This document shows positions 1 to 6,099 of a stretch of 6,099 nucleotides of DNA, in pieces. The translations under genes and the position numbers were made by a program. Numbering within the stretch: the first letter of the stretch is position 1; each line of letters begins with the position of its first letter. Source of the stretch: Bacteroidales bacterium 45-6 (GTDB lineage Bacteria > Bacteroidota > Bacteroidia > Bacteroidales > Dysgonomonadaceae); contig MKRS01000622.1 of the NCBI GenBank assembly GCA_001897035.1, positions 1 through 6,099 of the forward strand, written 5' to 3'. The notes beneath the pieces were generated by a model. That model was not told the DNA's origin and ran no database searches. It was given only the letters and a program-made list of their open reading frames with translations.

Positions 1-1021
1 GGTGGCCATTTTCCCGATGATGGAGCTGGTGATGAATGTTTCAGTGGCACTGATCCTGTGGTTTGGAGGAAAACAAGTGATGTTTGGTAGCCTGAAAGTA
101 GGGGAACTTATTTCGGTAGTCAACTACTTGGTGCAGATACTCATCTCCTTGATGATACTCTCTTTTGTCTTTGTGATGTTTGTGCGGGCTTCCGCCTCAT
201 CGAAACGAATTTTGGAAGTACTGAACACAGATCCCTCGCTGAAGAACACGGAAGCAGGTTTGCAAGAGTTATATCAACTGAAGGGTGGTGAAATAGAAAT
301 GCGCAATGTGACCTTCCGCTACAAGGGAAGCGAAAACGATGTGCTGAAATCGATCGATGTTCGCATTCGCCAAGGGGAATTGATTGCCGTGGTGGGCGCC
401 ACCGGATCGGGAAAAAGCTCGATGTTGCAACTCATTCCCAGACTCTACGATGCAACGGAAGGTGCAGTCCTCATCGACGGCATCAACGTCAAGGATTACC
501 ATTTGGACGAATTGCATTCGAAGATTGGAATGGTGCTTCAAAACAACGAACTTTTTGCGGGCACCATCGAGGAAAATCTCCGTTGGGGAAATCCAAATGC
601 CTCCGAAAAAGAACTTCGCTGGGCTTGCGAAATGGCGCAGGCTTCGGAATTCATCGACTCATTCGAAAACGGATACCAAAGTTTGCTGGGACGTGGTGGA
701 ATCAATGTTTCCGGCGGACAAAAACAACGGATCTGCATTGCCCGGGCGTTGTTGCTACATCCGAAAATCTTGATCCTGGACGACAGCACCAGCGCAGTGG
801 ACACCAAAACCGAACGTACCATCATGAAGAATATCCGCGAAGTGATGAAGGAAACCACCGTCCTGATGGCCACACAACGAGTCTCGAACATGCACGCTGC
901 GGACAGGGTGGTCGTGTTGGACGACGGACACATCGAGGCCACCGGCACGCACGATGAACTCCTGGAAAGTTCGGAGATTTACAAAGAGATTTATTTGTCA
1001 CAACAAATGGAAACTGCCTGA
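1..1021 (+). CDS. ABC exporter half-transporter with degenerate ATP site, 5'-truncated (heterodimer partner 1)
   Basis: This is the C-terminal 340 codons or so of a fused membrane/ATPase half-transporter. The reading frame is open to the left edge, so the GTG at position 2 is an internal Val codon and the true start lies outside the window. A full member of about 580 aa would have roughly 240 more residues. Numbering from position 2, two hydrophobic stretches (about 8-22 and 36-61) match TM5 and TM6 of a type IV exporter. The nucleotide-binding domain then shows Walker A GATGSGKSS (132-140), Q-loop Gln180, signature VSGGQ (236-240) and Walker B ILILDD (256-261). The residue after the Walker B Asp is Asp261 rather than the catalytic Glu, and the switch-loop position reads ATQR, so Gln292 replaces His. 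Both changes are the known pattern of the ATPase-impaired subunit of TM287/288-type heterodimers. The partner is the next gene, 43 nt downstream, presumably in the same operon. The family exports drugs or lipids; the substrate here is unknown. Confidence 0.93.
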   Translation, partial: VAIFPMMELVMNVSVALILWFGGKQVMFGSLKVGELISVVNYLVQILISLMILSFVFVMFVRASASSKRILEVLNTDPSLKNTEAGLQELYQLKGGEIEMRNVTFRYKGSENDVLKSIDVRIRQGELIAVVGATGSGKSSMLQLIPRLYDATEGAVLIDGINVKDYHLDELHSKIGMVLQNNELFAGTIEENLRWGNPNASEKELRWACEMAQASEFIDSFENGYQSLLGRGGINVSGGQKQRICIARALLLHPKILILDDSTSAVDTKTERTIMKNIREVMKETTVLMATQRVSNMHAADRVVVLDDGHIEATGTHDELLESSEIYKEIYLSQQMETA

Positions 1022-1064
1022 TCGCGTCCCTCCATTTTTCACCCTACATTATCTGTAAAAAATC

Positions 1065-2840
1065 ATGGCACACCCAAAAATAGGTCCCGCACAAGAGAAA
1101 CCGAAAGACGGCAAAAAGACTTTCGCCCGCTTGATGCTTTATGTGGCTGAAAACAGAAGGCTGTTGGTTTTCATCACTTTTTTAGTGATTGTCAACATCT
1201 TGTCTGGATTGCTCAGCTCTTACATGATGCGCCCCATCATCAACGATTACATCATTCCGGGAAATCTTTCGGGGCTGGCTTTTATGTTGCTCATTTTGCT
1301 GGGAATATACATCGTAGGCATCGTAGCCACCAACATAGAATACCGGTTGCTGAATGTGATCGGTCAAAAAACAGCTACCCGCATCCGCACCGACTTGTTC
1401 CAGAAGATGCAACATTTGCCCGTCAGCTACTTCGACACGAAGCAATATGGCGACCTGATGAGCCTCTACACTAACGACATGGACAAAGTGAGCGAGGTGC
1501 TCACCGACAACCTCGCAGACTTCATCACTGCCGCACTCACCTTGGTGGGTATTTTGGCATTTATGATCTATATCAGCCCTTTACTTACATTAATTTCCTT
1601 AATAACCTTGCCTTTGATGGCCATTTTTCCAATGATGATTGTCAAGCGTAGCAAATCGTATTTCAAAGCACAGCAAGATTCGATTGGAGAATTGAACGGC
1701 TTCATCGAGGAGAAAATGAGTGGTCAGAAGGTGGTGAAAGTGTTTGGTGCTGAAAAACGGGTGGAAGCCGATTTTGAGAAATTAAACGACAATTTGCAGA
1801 AAAAAGCATTCAAGGCGCAACTCTTTTCGGGGATGATGATGCCGGTGATGCAAAGCTTGATTACACTCAACTTCGTGATTGTCACCATTGCCGGAGCATT
1901 GCTTGCCATTTTCCGGGGATTGGATGTGGGCGGATTGGCCACATTTATACAATTCACCCGCCAATGGAGTTATCCGATGACCCAATTGGCTACGCTCTAC
2001 AACAACTTGCAGTCGGCCATTGCAGGAGCGGAACGCATCTTTGGAGTGATCGACGAAGTTCCCGAATCGGCAGATGAGAAATCTTCCGTGGCTATGGATC
2101 GGGCCTGCGGCCACATCGAGATGAAGGACGTCTGGTTCGGCTATCTTCCCCACAAACCCGTGCTAAAAGGTGTATCATTGTCCGTAAACAAAGGAGAAAA
2201 AATCGCATTGGTGGGAAAAACCGGTGCCGGTAAAACCACCTTCCTCAACATGTTCCCACGCTTCTATGACTTCCAGGCGGGAGAAATTTCCATCGATGGA
2301 GTTCCTCTCAAGGATTTGAAGCGCAACAACCTCCGCGAACTGCAAGCCATCGTGTTGCAGGACACCCACCTGTTTACAGGAACCGTATTCGAAAACATCC
2401 GTTTCGGTCGTCTCGATGCCACAGACGAAGAGGTGATTGCGGCAGCTAAACTTACTTCGGCACATTCCTTCATCAAGCGTTTGCCACAGGGATACAACAC
2501 GATGCTTGAAAACGACGGCACCAACCTCAGCCAGGGACAACGCCAATTGCTTAATATCGCCCGTTCGGCGGTTTCCAATCCGTCTATCCTCTTGCTCGAT
2601 GAAGCCACAAGCAATATCGACACCCGCAGCGAGATCCTCATCCAAGAGGGATTGGACAAACTGATGGAAGGACGCACCAGTTTCATCATTGCCCACCGGC
2701 TTTCCACCGTGAAAAATGCCGACAAGATCCTTGTCATCGATGACGGACAGATTGTCGAAAGCGGCACCCATCACGAACTTCTGTCCCTGCATGGAAAATA
2801 TTACACTTTGTACGAAAATCAGTTCGAAGAAGAGATCTGA
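1065..2840 (+). CDS. ABC exporter half-transporter with catalytic ATP site (heterodimer partner 2)
   Basis: This is a complete 591-aa half-transporter predicted to pair with the upstream gene in the inner membrane. A polar, Lys-rich N-terminus (1-32) precedes six predicted helices at about 33-55, 69-95, 146-168, 171-192, 255-283 and 291-316. The nucleotide-binding domain has Walker A GKTGAGKTT (384-392), Q-loop Gln432, Walker B ILLLDE (508-513) with catalytic Glu513, D-loop SNID (516-519) and switch His544 in IIAHR. The signature motif is LSQGQ (488-492) instead of LSGGQ. In a head-to-tail dimer this altered signature faces the partner's Asp/Gln site, while the intact Walker B and His face the partner's normal VSGGQ. 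The pair should therefore hydrolyse ATP mainly at one site, as in TM287/288, LmrCD and BmrCD. The ATG at 1065 has no Shine-Dalgarno but an A-rich leader, as is usual in Bacteroidota. The length is normal for the family. The substrate cannot be predicted; multidrug or lipid export are the usual family roles. Confidence 0.95.
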   Translation: MAHPKIGPAQEKPKDGKKTFARLMLYVAENRRLLVFITFLVIVNILSGLLSSYMMRPIINDYIIPGNLSGLAFMLLILLGIYIVGIVATNIEYRLLNVIGQKTATRIRTDLFQKMQHLPVSYFDTKQYGDLMSLYTNDMDKVSEVLTDNLADFITAALTLVGILAFMIYISPLLTLISLITLPLMAIFPMMIVKRSKSYFKAQQDSIGELNGFIEEKMSGQKVVKVFGAEKRVEADFEKLNDNLQKKAFKAQLFSGMMMPVMQSLITLNFVIVTIAGALLAIFRGLDVGGLATFIQFTRQWSYPMTQLATLYNNLQSAIAGAERIFGVIDEVPESADEKSSVAMDRACGHIEMKDVWFGYLPHKPVLKGVSLSVNKGEKIALVGKTGAGKTTFLNMFPRFYDFQAGEISIDGVPLKDLKRNNLRELQAIVLQDTHLFTGTVFENIRFGRLDATDEEVIAAAKLTSAHSFIKRLPQGYNTMLENDGTNLSQGQRQLLNIARSAVSNPSILLLDEATSNIDTRSEILIQEGLDKLMEGRTSFIIAHRLSTVKNADKILVIDDGQIVESGTHHELLSLHGKYYTLYENQFEEEI

Positions 2841-2970
2841 GAATCCCTTCCTCATCCGCTTTAGCGAGGCTTATATCGTCCGGGAATGAATTTACTTTTT
2901 CCGCATAGTCTCGCATTGTCTTACCACTGCGAACATTTCCCGAAGAGGCATTCTTCTGGCTGCTTGTCCT

Positions 2971-2988
2971 TTTTTCATTTGTGAAAAA
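2971..2988. repeat. Perfect 7-bp AT-rich palindrome with 4-nt loop
   Basis: TTTTTCA (2971-2977) and TGAAAAA (2982-2988) are perfect reverse complements around the loop TTTG. As RNA this would be a weak hairpin because it has only two strong pairs, and no U-tract follows it on the + strand. It could be a poor terminator for the exporter operon, a protein-binding palindrome or chance in an AT-rich stretch. The position, about 130 nt after the exporter stop codon and about 180 nt before the receptor start, does not decide between these. Confidence 0.4.
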
Positions 2989-3022
2989 GCAACTAAACTT
3001 CAACCATTTTTTATTTCGCATC

Positions 3023-3081
3023 CATTATTATAGGTATTACCGGCTGATTAATTCATTATAAATGGGTATTGAGCGGCTGAT
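3023..3081. repeat. Two imperfect direct repeats upstream of and overlapping the promoter
   Basis: The copies span 3023-3048 and 3054-3081. Each reads, in order, CATTAT, a short AT-rich gap, GGTATT, a short gap, then CGGCTGAT. CATTAT starts are 31 bp apart, GGTATT starts 32 bp apart and CGGCTGAT starts 33 bp apart. This is close to three helical turns, so a bound protein would sit on the same DNA face at both copies. The second copy overlaps the predicted -33 element (TTG at 3069-3071). This layout would suit a repressor or activator operator for an iron-uptake gene. The CATTAT word recalls half of a Fur box, but the full Fur palindrome is not present, so I do not call a Fur site. Confidence 0.55.
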
Positions 3082-3099
3082 GGGCTAACGCTAATTTTG
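3069..3099 (+). promoter_or_regulatory. Predicted Bacteroidota promoter of the siderophore receptor
   Basis: TTG (3069-3071), a 20-bp spacer and TAATTTTG (3092-3099) match the -33 and -7 elements (TTTG or TTG, then TAnnTTTG) used by the Bacteroidota primary sigma factor. All fixed positions of the -7 box are present. Transcription would start a few bases past 3099, around 3104-3108, leaving a leader of about 50 nt before the ATG at 3158. This fits the gene layout, and it rules against an upstream TTG start at 3104. The call is by motif and position only. Confidence 0.65.
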
Positions 3100-3154
3100 T
3101 CTGTTGGAATCGAACCCACCAAACATATTAAACAATAAAAATTCATCAGCCGCT
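3072..3154. repeat. 11-bp perfect inverted repeat around the promoter and receptor leader
   Basis: AGCGGCTGATG (3072-3082) and CATCAGCCGCT (3144-3154) are exact reverse complements separated by 61 bp. The left arm lies in the spacer between the -33 and -7 elements. The right arm ends three bases before the start codon at 3158, where the ribosome binds. If transcription starts near 3106, only the right arm is in the mRNA, so the pair would act as two oppositely oriented protein-binding sites on DNA. If a longer transcript reads in from upstream, the arms could fold together and hide the start region. The left arm overlaps the second direct repeat. Confidence 0.6.
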
Positions 3155-3157
3155 TTT

Positions 3158-5530
3158 ATGAAAAAAACGATTGTCCCGTTTTGTCTGTTTTTCGCAGGCA
3201 TGTTATCTGCCCAAGAAGCAACCGACAGCATCAGTTCAAAATATATTAACGAGGTGGAAATTATCGGCACCAAGCCGGTGATCGCCACCCGGAGCGAATA
3301 CGTAGGGAAACTTCCCCTGAGAAACTTGGAGAATGCTCAAGTTTACACAGGGATCACCAGCACACTCATCACACAACAAAAAATCTACAACATGGACGAT
3401 GTGGTGCGCAACGCACCGGGCATCAGCAAAGGCTCCGATGGTTGGGCGGGAAGCATCATGTACGGCGGGGCTACCTACGTGAGCCGGGGATTTAGCACAG
3501 AGATCAAGGCATTGAACGGCTTGGCAAACAACATCACCATGCCATCGGACGTGCAGAACGTGTCGGCCATCGAAGTGATAAAAGGGCCCTCGGCCACTTT
3601 GTTCGGAAGCATCATCACGTCCTACGGAGGACTGATTAACCGTGTCACCAAAAAGCCTTACGCCGACTATAGCCTGGGGGTGGATGCAAGTGCCGGAAGT
3701 TTCGGATTCTCACGGATTGGCATCGACGCCAACCTCCCCGTCAACAAGAACAAAACTTTGCTTTCGAGAACCAACATTGCCGTCAGCAAACAAGGTTCTT
3801 TCACCGACAACGGAGGCTACACGAAGAACCTGCTGATCGCACCATCTTTCGCTTACCAACTGAATGACAAGGTAAAGATAAGCCTTGCAAGCGAATTCAA
3901 TGCCATAGAAGTGGGAGGCATGGGAAGCCGCACCATGTTTACGCTCACACCCAATGCCGTGAAGCAATATGTGGCGCAGATACTGCAAGGTGCGGGGACA
4001 CCGGCAGCTTACATCAATTCGATTGTGGGAAAGATGCCAACCACCATTCAAGAAGGTTTCGGCACAGAAAACATCAAGGATTTTGGCTTCGACCGAAACA
4101 CATCCTTCTACAACAAGAATCTGGTGTCGTCCGGCCAAACCATGAGCCTGAACGCAACGGTGGAATACAAGATTTCCGACAAATGGAAGTCCGCCACTTC
4201 CACCCTCTACTCTTCCGGAAACGACAACGGATATGAAGTGAGGATGATACTGTTGCCAAACGTGGTGAAAGGGGTGATCGGCGCACTTCTATCGGGAAAT
4301 TTTGCAAACATTGACTACGGAACGCCTGGGGCAGACTATATGGGGCGGATGACGCGGAAATTCGAAACATCGGTCAACACCCACCAGATTCAGCAAAACT
4401 TTGTGGGCGATTTCAAAATCGGAGGAAAAAGAAACCGCATGGTCATCGGCCTCGACTATTATTACCACAACAACCAGTCCTACTGGAGGACTTTTCAAAG
4501 CAACAAGTACGGATCGCTCTTTGGTTATGCCTACCCGGGCATCTTCGACGTGGTGGCATTGCAAGGCAAAAATCCCAACTACTATAATTTTGAAAAAAAC
4601 AACATCGATTACCTGTTCGAAACAGCGCAAACCGATGCGAATAAAAAGCCTTTCGGAGGCATCACCAGCATTTATAGCACCTACGTGAACGACGTGTTGA
4701 ACATCAGCAACCGCCTGCTGGTAAATGCCGGAGCACGGTTCGACCGCTTCATCGCCAAAGGGATTTACGACGGCACCACCAACAGCTATTCAGGAGGATA
4801 CAACCAAAATGCAGTGTCGCCAAAGTTCGGAATCGTCTATCAACCGATCCTGAACACCTTATCACTGTTCGCCAATTATCAGACTGGATTTACCAACCGC
4901 AACGGCACCGACAAGAACAACAAGCTATTCAAGCCCGAACATTCCTTCCAGTTTGAGACAGGATTGAAATATGCCCTTTTCGACGGCAACTTCACCGGCA
5001 CATTGAGCGTTTACGACATCCGGGTGAAGGACATCGTGAGAAACGACCCCGAAAACATCGATTTCAACATGCAGGACGGAACGCAGAAAAGCCGCGGATT
5101 CGAAGCCGAAATTTTGGGAAATCCCTTCCCCAACTTCAACGTCATGTTTGGATACGCATACAACGACAGCAAATACGAGAAAGCGGACGAATCGGTGAAC
5201 GGCTTGCGGCCCACCACTGCAGGAGCCAAAAACCAGTTCAACGTGTGGCTGCACTACCATTTCGAAACCTACAACTTCCTGAATAATTTCAGCATCGGCG
5301 CAGGAGGAAATTATGTGGGTAAAACTTACGCCATGAACCAAGCTCCCGACGGCGCATTCGTGGTACCTGCCTACACGCTGGTGAACGCAAAGATTTCTTA
5401 CGACAAATCCTCCTATTCCTTCACCCTACGTGCCAACAATCTTCTGAACCTAGACATTTGGGCCGGAAATGCCGGAATATTCCCTCAAATGCCAAGGCAA
5501 ATAGTTGGGAGTGTGGCGTTAAAATTTTAA
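3158..5530 (+). CDS. TonB-dependent siderophore receptor (FhuA/FecA-like)
   Basis: This is a 790-aa outer-membrane receptor that would import a ferric siderophore using TonB-ExbBD energy. The frame is open back to a TTG at 3104, but the ATG at 3158 gives a clean signal peptide: Lys-Lys, a hydrophobic core, then LSA with cleavage before Gln19. A TonB-box-like NEVEIIG follows at 31-37. The plug domain (about 55-168) has the classic blocks DVVRNAPGIS (81-90), the arginine-glycine turn VSRGFS (108-113), IEVIKGPSATLFG (138-150) and GGLINRVTKKP (157-167). The rest is a beta-barrel rich in aromatic residues. It ends with NNLLN (760-764), a PR motif (779-780) and a terminal KF, as expected for BAM-dependent insertion. 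There is no N-terminal carboxypeptidase-like or STN domain and no SusD partner, which favours siderophore uptake over glycan uptake and argues against FecI/FecR-type signalling through this receptor. The neighbouring PepSY-TM gene supports an iron role. The specific siderophore is unknown. Confidence 0.93.
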   Translation: MKKTIVPFCLFFAGMLSAQEATDSISSKYINEVEIIGTKPVIATRSEYVGKLPLRNLENAQVYTGITSTLITQQKIYNMDDVVRNAPGISKGSDGWAGSIMYGGATYVSRGFSTEIKALNGLANNITMPSDVQNVSAIEVIKGPSATLFGSIITSYGGLINRVTKKPYADYSLGVDASAGSFGFSRIGIDANLPVNKNKTLLSRTNIAVSKQGSFTDNGGYTKNLLIAPSFAYQLNDKVKISLASEFNAIEVGGMGSRTMFTLTPNAVKQYVAQILQGAGTPAAYINSIVGKMPTTIQEGFGTENIKDFGFDRNTSFYNKNLVSSGQTMSLNATVEYKISDKWKSATSTLYSSGNDNGYEVRMILLPNVVKGVIGALLSGNFANIDYGTPGADYMGRMTRKFETSVNTHQIQQNFVGDFKIGGKRNRMVIGLDYYYHNNQSYWRTFQSNKYGSLFGYAYPGIFDVVALQGKNPNYYNFEKNNIDYLFETAQTDANKKPFGGITSIYSTYVNDVLNISNRLLVNAGARFDRFIAKGIYDGTTNSYSGGYNQNAVSPKFGIVYQPILNTLSLFANYQTGFTNRNGTDKNNKLFKPEHSFQFETGLKYALFDGNFTGTLSVYDIRVKDIVRNDPENIDFNMQDGTQKSRGFEAEILGNPFPNFNVMFGYAYNDSKYEKADESVNGLRPTTAGAKNQFNVWLHYHFETYNFLNNFSIGAGGNYVGKTYAMNQAPDGAFVVPAYTLVNAKISYDKSSYSFTLRANNLLNLDIWAGNAGIFPQMPRQIVGSVALKF

Positions 5531-5538
5531 AGAAGAAG

Positions 5539-5578
5539 GCTGTTAGCCTTTAGCTGATAACTATTGGCTAACAGCTAA
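5539..5578. repeat. Intercistronic inverted repeat with two alternative stems
   Basis: GCTGTTAGCC (5539-5548) and GGCTAACAGC (5566-5575) form a perfect 10-bp inverted repeat with a 17-nt loop. A second, overlapping stem is possible between TTAGCTG (5550-5556) and CAGCTAA (5572-5578). Both need bases 5572-5575, so they cannot form together. The element sits in the 76-nt spacer between the receptor stop codon and the next ATG. The sequence after it is AT-rich but has no run of T, so it is not a standard intrinsic terminator. It could tune expression of the downstream gene, protect the receptor mRNA 3' end, or be a copy of a dispersed intergenic repeat. Similar words occur at 3083-3098. Confidence 0.6.
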
Positions 5579-5606
5579 TTATTAACTAATCTAAAAAAGC
5601 GAACTC

Positions 5607-6099
5607 ATGGGATTCCTCCAAAAATATATTTCACCGATGTTCCGCAAACCGCAGTGGGCCATTCATCAAAAGCGTTGGTTTGGCAAATGGCATCTCTACC
5701 TCGGCATCTTTGCCGGCGCCGTTCTGTCGGTTGTTGGACTCACGGGAGGTATCCTGGTATTCCAAGATGAAATAGACCGCGCACTCAATCCGCAGCTTTT
5801 CACCACTCTTGAGCAGCAAAAAAAAATCCCGCTGGAAGATATTGTGCCGCTCGTGAAGATGAAATATCCGGAAAAGGCATTCGATTATGCCATGGCCGGC
5901 GACGGGAACGATCCCCGCGCCACTTATCGGTTTTACAGTTTCAAGAATCAAACAGAATTTTTCGTCGATCCCTACACAGCAAAAGTCACCGGAAAAAGAA
6001 TGGCGAGCAGCTCCTTCATCCGGATCGTGAGCAACATCCACCGCACGCTGTTGATACCAGGCATTGGGAGTTTCATCGTTGGCTTCGCAGCCTTGTCGC
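5607..6099 (+). CDS. PepSY-associated TM protein, PiuB/FoxB-like, 3'-truncated
   Basis: The first 164 codons of a gene that runs off the right edge; family members are roughly 350-500 aa. The ATG at 5607 follows an A-rich leader (CTAAAAAAGCGAACTC) with no Shine-Dalgarno. The product has a short basic cytoplasmic start and then KWHLYLGIF (27-35), which leads into a first membrane helix (about 30-52) ending in GGILVFQDEID (47-57). That is the typical opening of the PepSY-associated TM family. A periplasmic PepSY-like segment follows (about 60-140), with PLEDIVPLVKMKYP (75-88) and FFVDPYTAKVTGK (118-130). A second helix opens with NIHRTLL (143-149) and PGIGSFIVG (151-159). His29 and His145 are conserved-type positions that may bind haem, as in FoxB. 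Related proteins reduce ferric siderophores at the inner membrane or are required for their use. Location directly behind a siderophore receptor fits that role. No separate promoter is visible, so co-transcription is likely. Confidence 0.88.
   Translation, partial: MGFLQKYISPMFRKPQWAIHQKRWFGKWHLYLGIFAGAVLSVVGLTGGILVFQDEIDRALNPQLFTTLEQQKKIPLEDIVPLVKMKYPEKAFDYAMAGDGNDPRATYRFYSFKNQTEFFVDPYTAKVTGKRMASSSFIRIVSNIHRTLLIPGIGSFIVGFAALS

Larger units (their letters stand above)
2841..3157. other. Intergenic regulatory region without a gene
   Basis: This 317-bp gap separates the exporter operon from the siderophore receptor. I see no protein gene in it. The first 130 bp show nothing clear: CCTC (2850-2853) could pair with GAGG (2866-2869), but no T-run follows, so I do not call a terminator. 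The rest is structured. It holds an AT-rich palindrome (2971-2988), two imperfect direct repeats (3023-3081), a predicted promoter (3069-3099) and inverted-repeat arms at 3072-3082 and 3144-3154. The word CGGCTGAT occurs at 3041-3048 and 3074-3081, and its complement at 3145-3152. The density of repeats around the promoter suggests control of the downstream iron-uptake genes, but no regulator can be named from the sequence. Confidence 0.7.

Noticed and set aside
1617..1644. The string AIFPMM occurs in both ABC proteins (near position 5 in the first, and at residues 186-191 of the second)
   Set aside because: The two sites correspond to different helices (before TM5 and in TM4), and the surrounding sequence does not align, so it is coincidence rather than a duplication or assembly joint.
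2175..2855. Long minus-strand open frame (226 codons) opposite the ABC ATPase domain
   Set aside because: The + strand frame encodes all ABC motifs in order; the antisense product shows no family features and arises from codon bias.
2850..2869. Possible terminator after the second ABC gene (CCTC with GAGG)
   Set aside because: The stem is only four pairs with a 12-nt loop, and no T-run follows.
2734..3021. Minus-strand open frame of 95 codons across the end of the second ABC gene and the intergenic region
   Set aside because: It overlaps about 107 bp of a certain gene on the opposite strand, the product is Lys/Ser-rich with no recognisable domain, and no promoter or leader supports it. It remains the only candidate small gene in this gap, but the evidence is too weak to call it.
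3023..3060. Fur box upstream of the receptor
   Set aside because: CATTAT words are present, but the opposing half-site of the 19-bp Fur palindrome is missing.
5631..6041. Minus-strand open frame of 136 codons
   Set aside because: It lies wholly inside the PepSY-TM gene on the other strand, whose product matches a known family, so it is a shadow frame.

Overview
The window looks like chromosomal DNA from a member of the Bacteroidota, probably Bacteroidales, though I cannot name a genus. The evidence is indirect. No gene start is preceded by a Shine-Dalgarno sequence, and the leaders are A-rich instead. One leader carries a good match to the Bacteroidota sigma-ABfr promoter (TTG, 20 bp, TAnnTTTG). 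The outer-membrane receptor also has the sequence style of Bacteroidota siderophore receptors. All four genes lie on the + strand and form two functional groups.

Group 1 (1-2840) is an ABC exporter pair. The first gene is cut by the left window edge, leaving only the last two membrane helices and the nucleotide-binding domain. The second is complete (591 aa) and starts 43 nt downstream. The two nucleotide-binding domains are complementary. The first has Asp at the catalytic Glu position and Gln at the switch His position. The second has those residues intact but carries LSQGQ in place of LSGGQ. Together they should form one degenerate and one working ATP site, the hallmark of TM287/288-, LmrCD- and BmrCD-type heterodimeric exporters. 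The substrate cannot be read from the sequence.

The gap at 2841-3157 (317 bp) has no convincing gene. It holds a small AT-rich palindrome, two imperfect direct repeats about 32 bp apart, a predicted promoter, and an 11-bp perfect inverted repeat with one arm inside the promoter and the other just before the next start codon.

Group 2 (3158-6099) is an iron-siderophore uptake unit. It contains a 790-aa TonB-dependent siderophore receptor with a signal peptide, followed after a 76-nt spacer by the start of a PepSY-associated TM (PiuB/FoxB-like) inner-membrane protein that runs off the right edge. The likely division of labour is that the receptor imports the ferric siderophore across the outer membrane and the PepSY-TM protein reduces it at the inner membrane. 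The spacer holds a 10-bp perfect inverted repeat built from GGCTAAC/AGCTAAT words that also occur in the receptor's promoter.

I found no mobile element, CRISPR array, tRNA, rRNA or defence system, and no clear sign of a wholly new system. The least explained sequence is the repeat-rich regulatory DNA on either side of the receptor gene.
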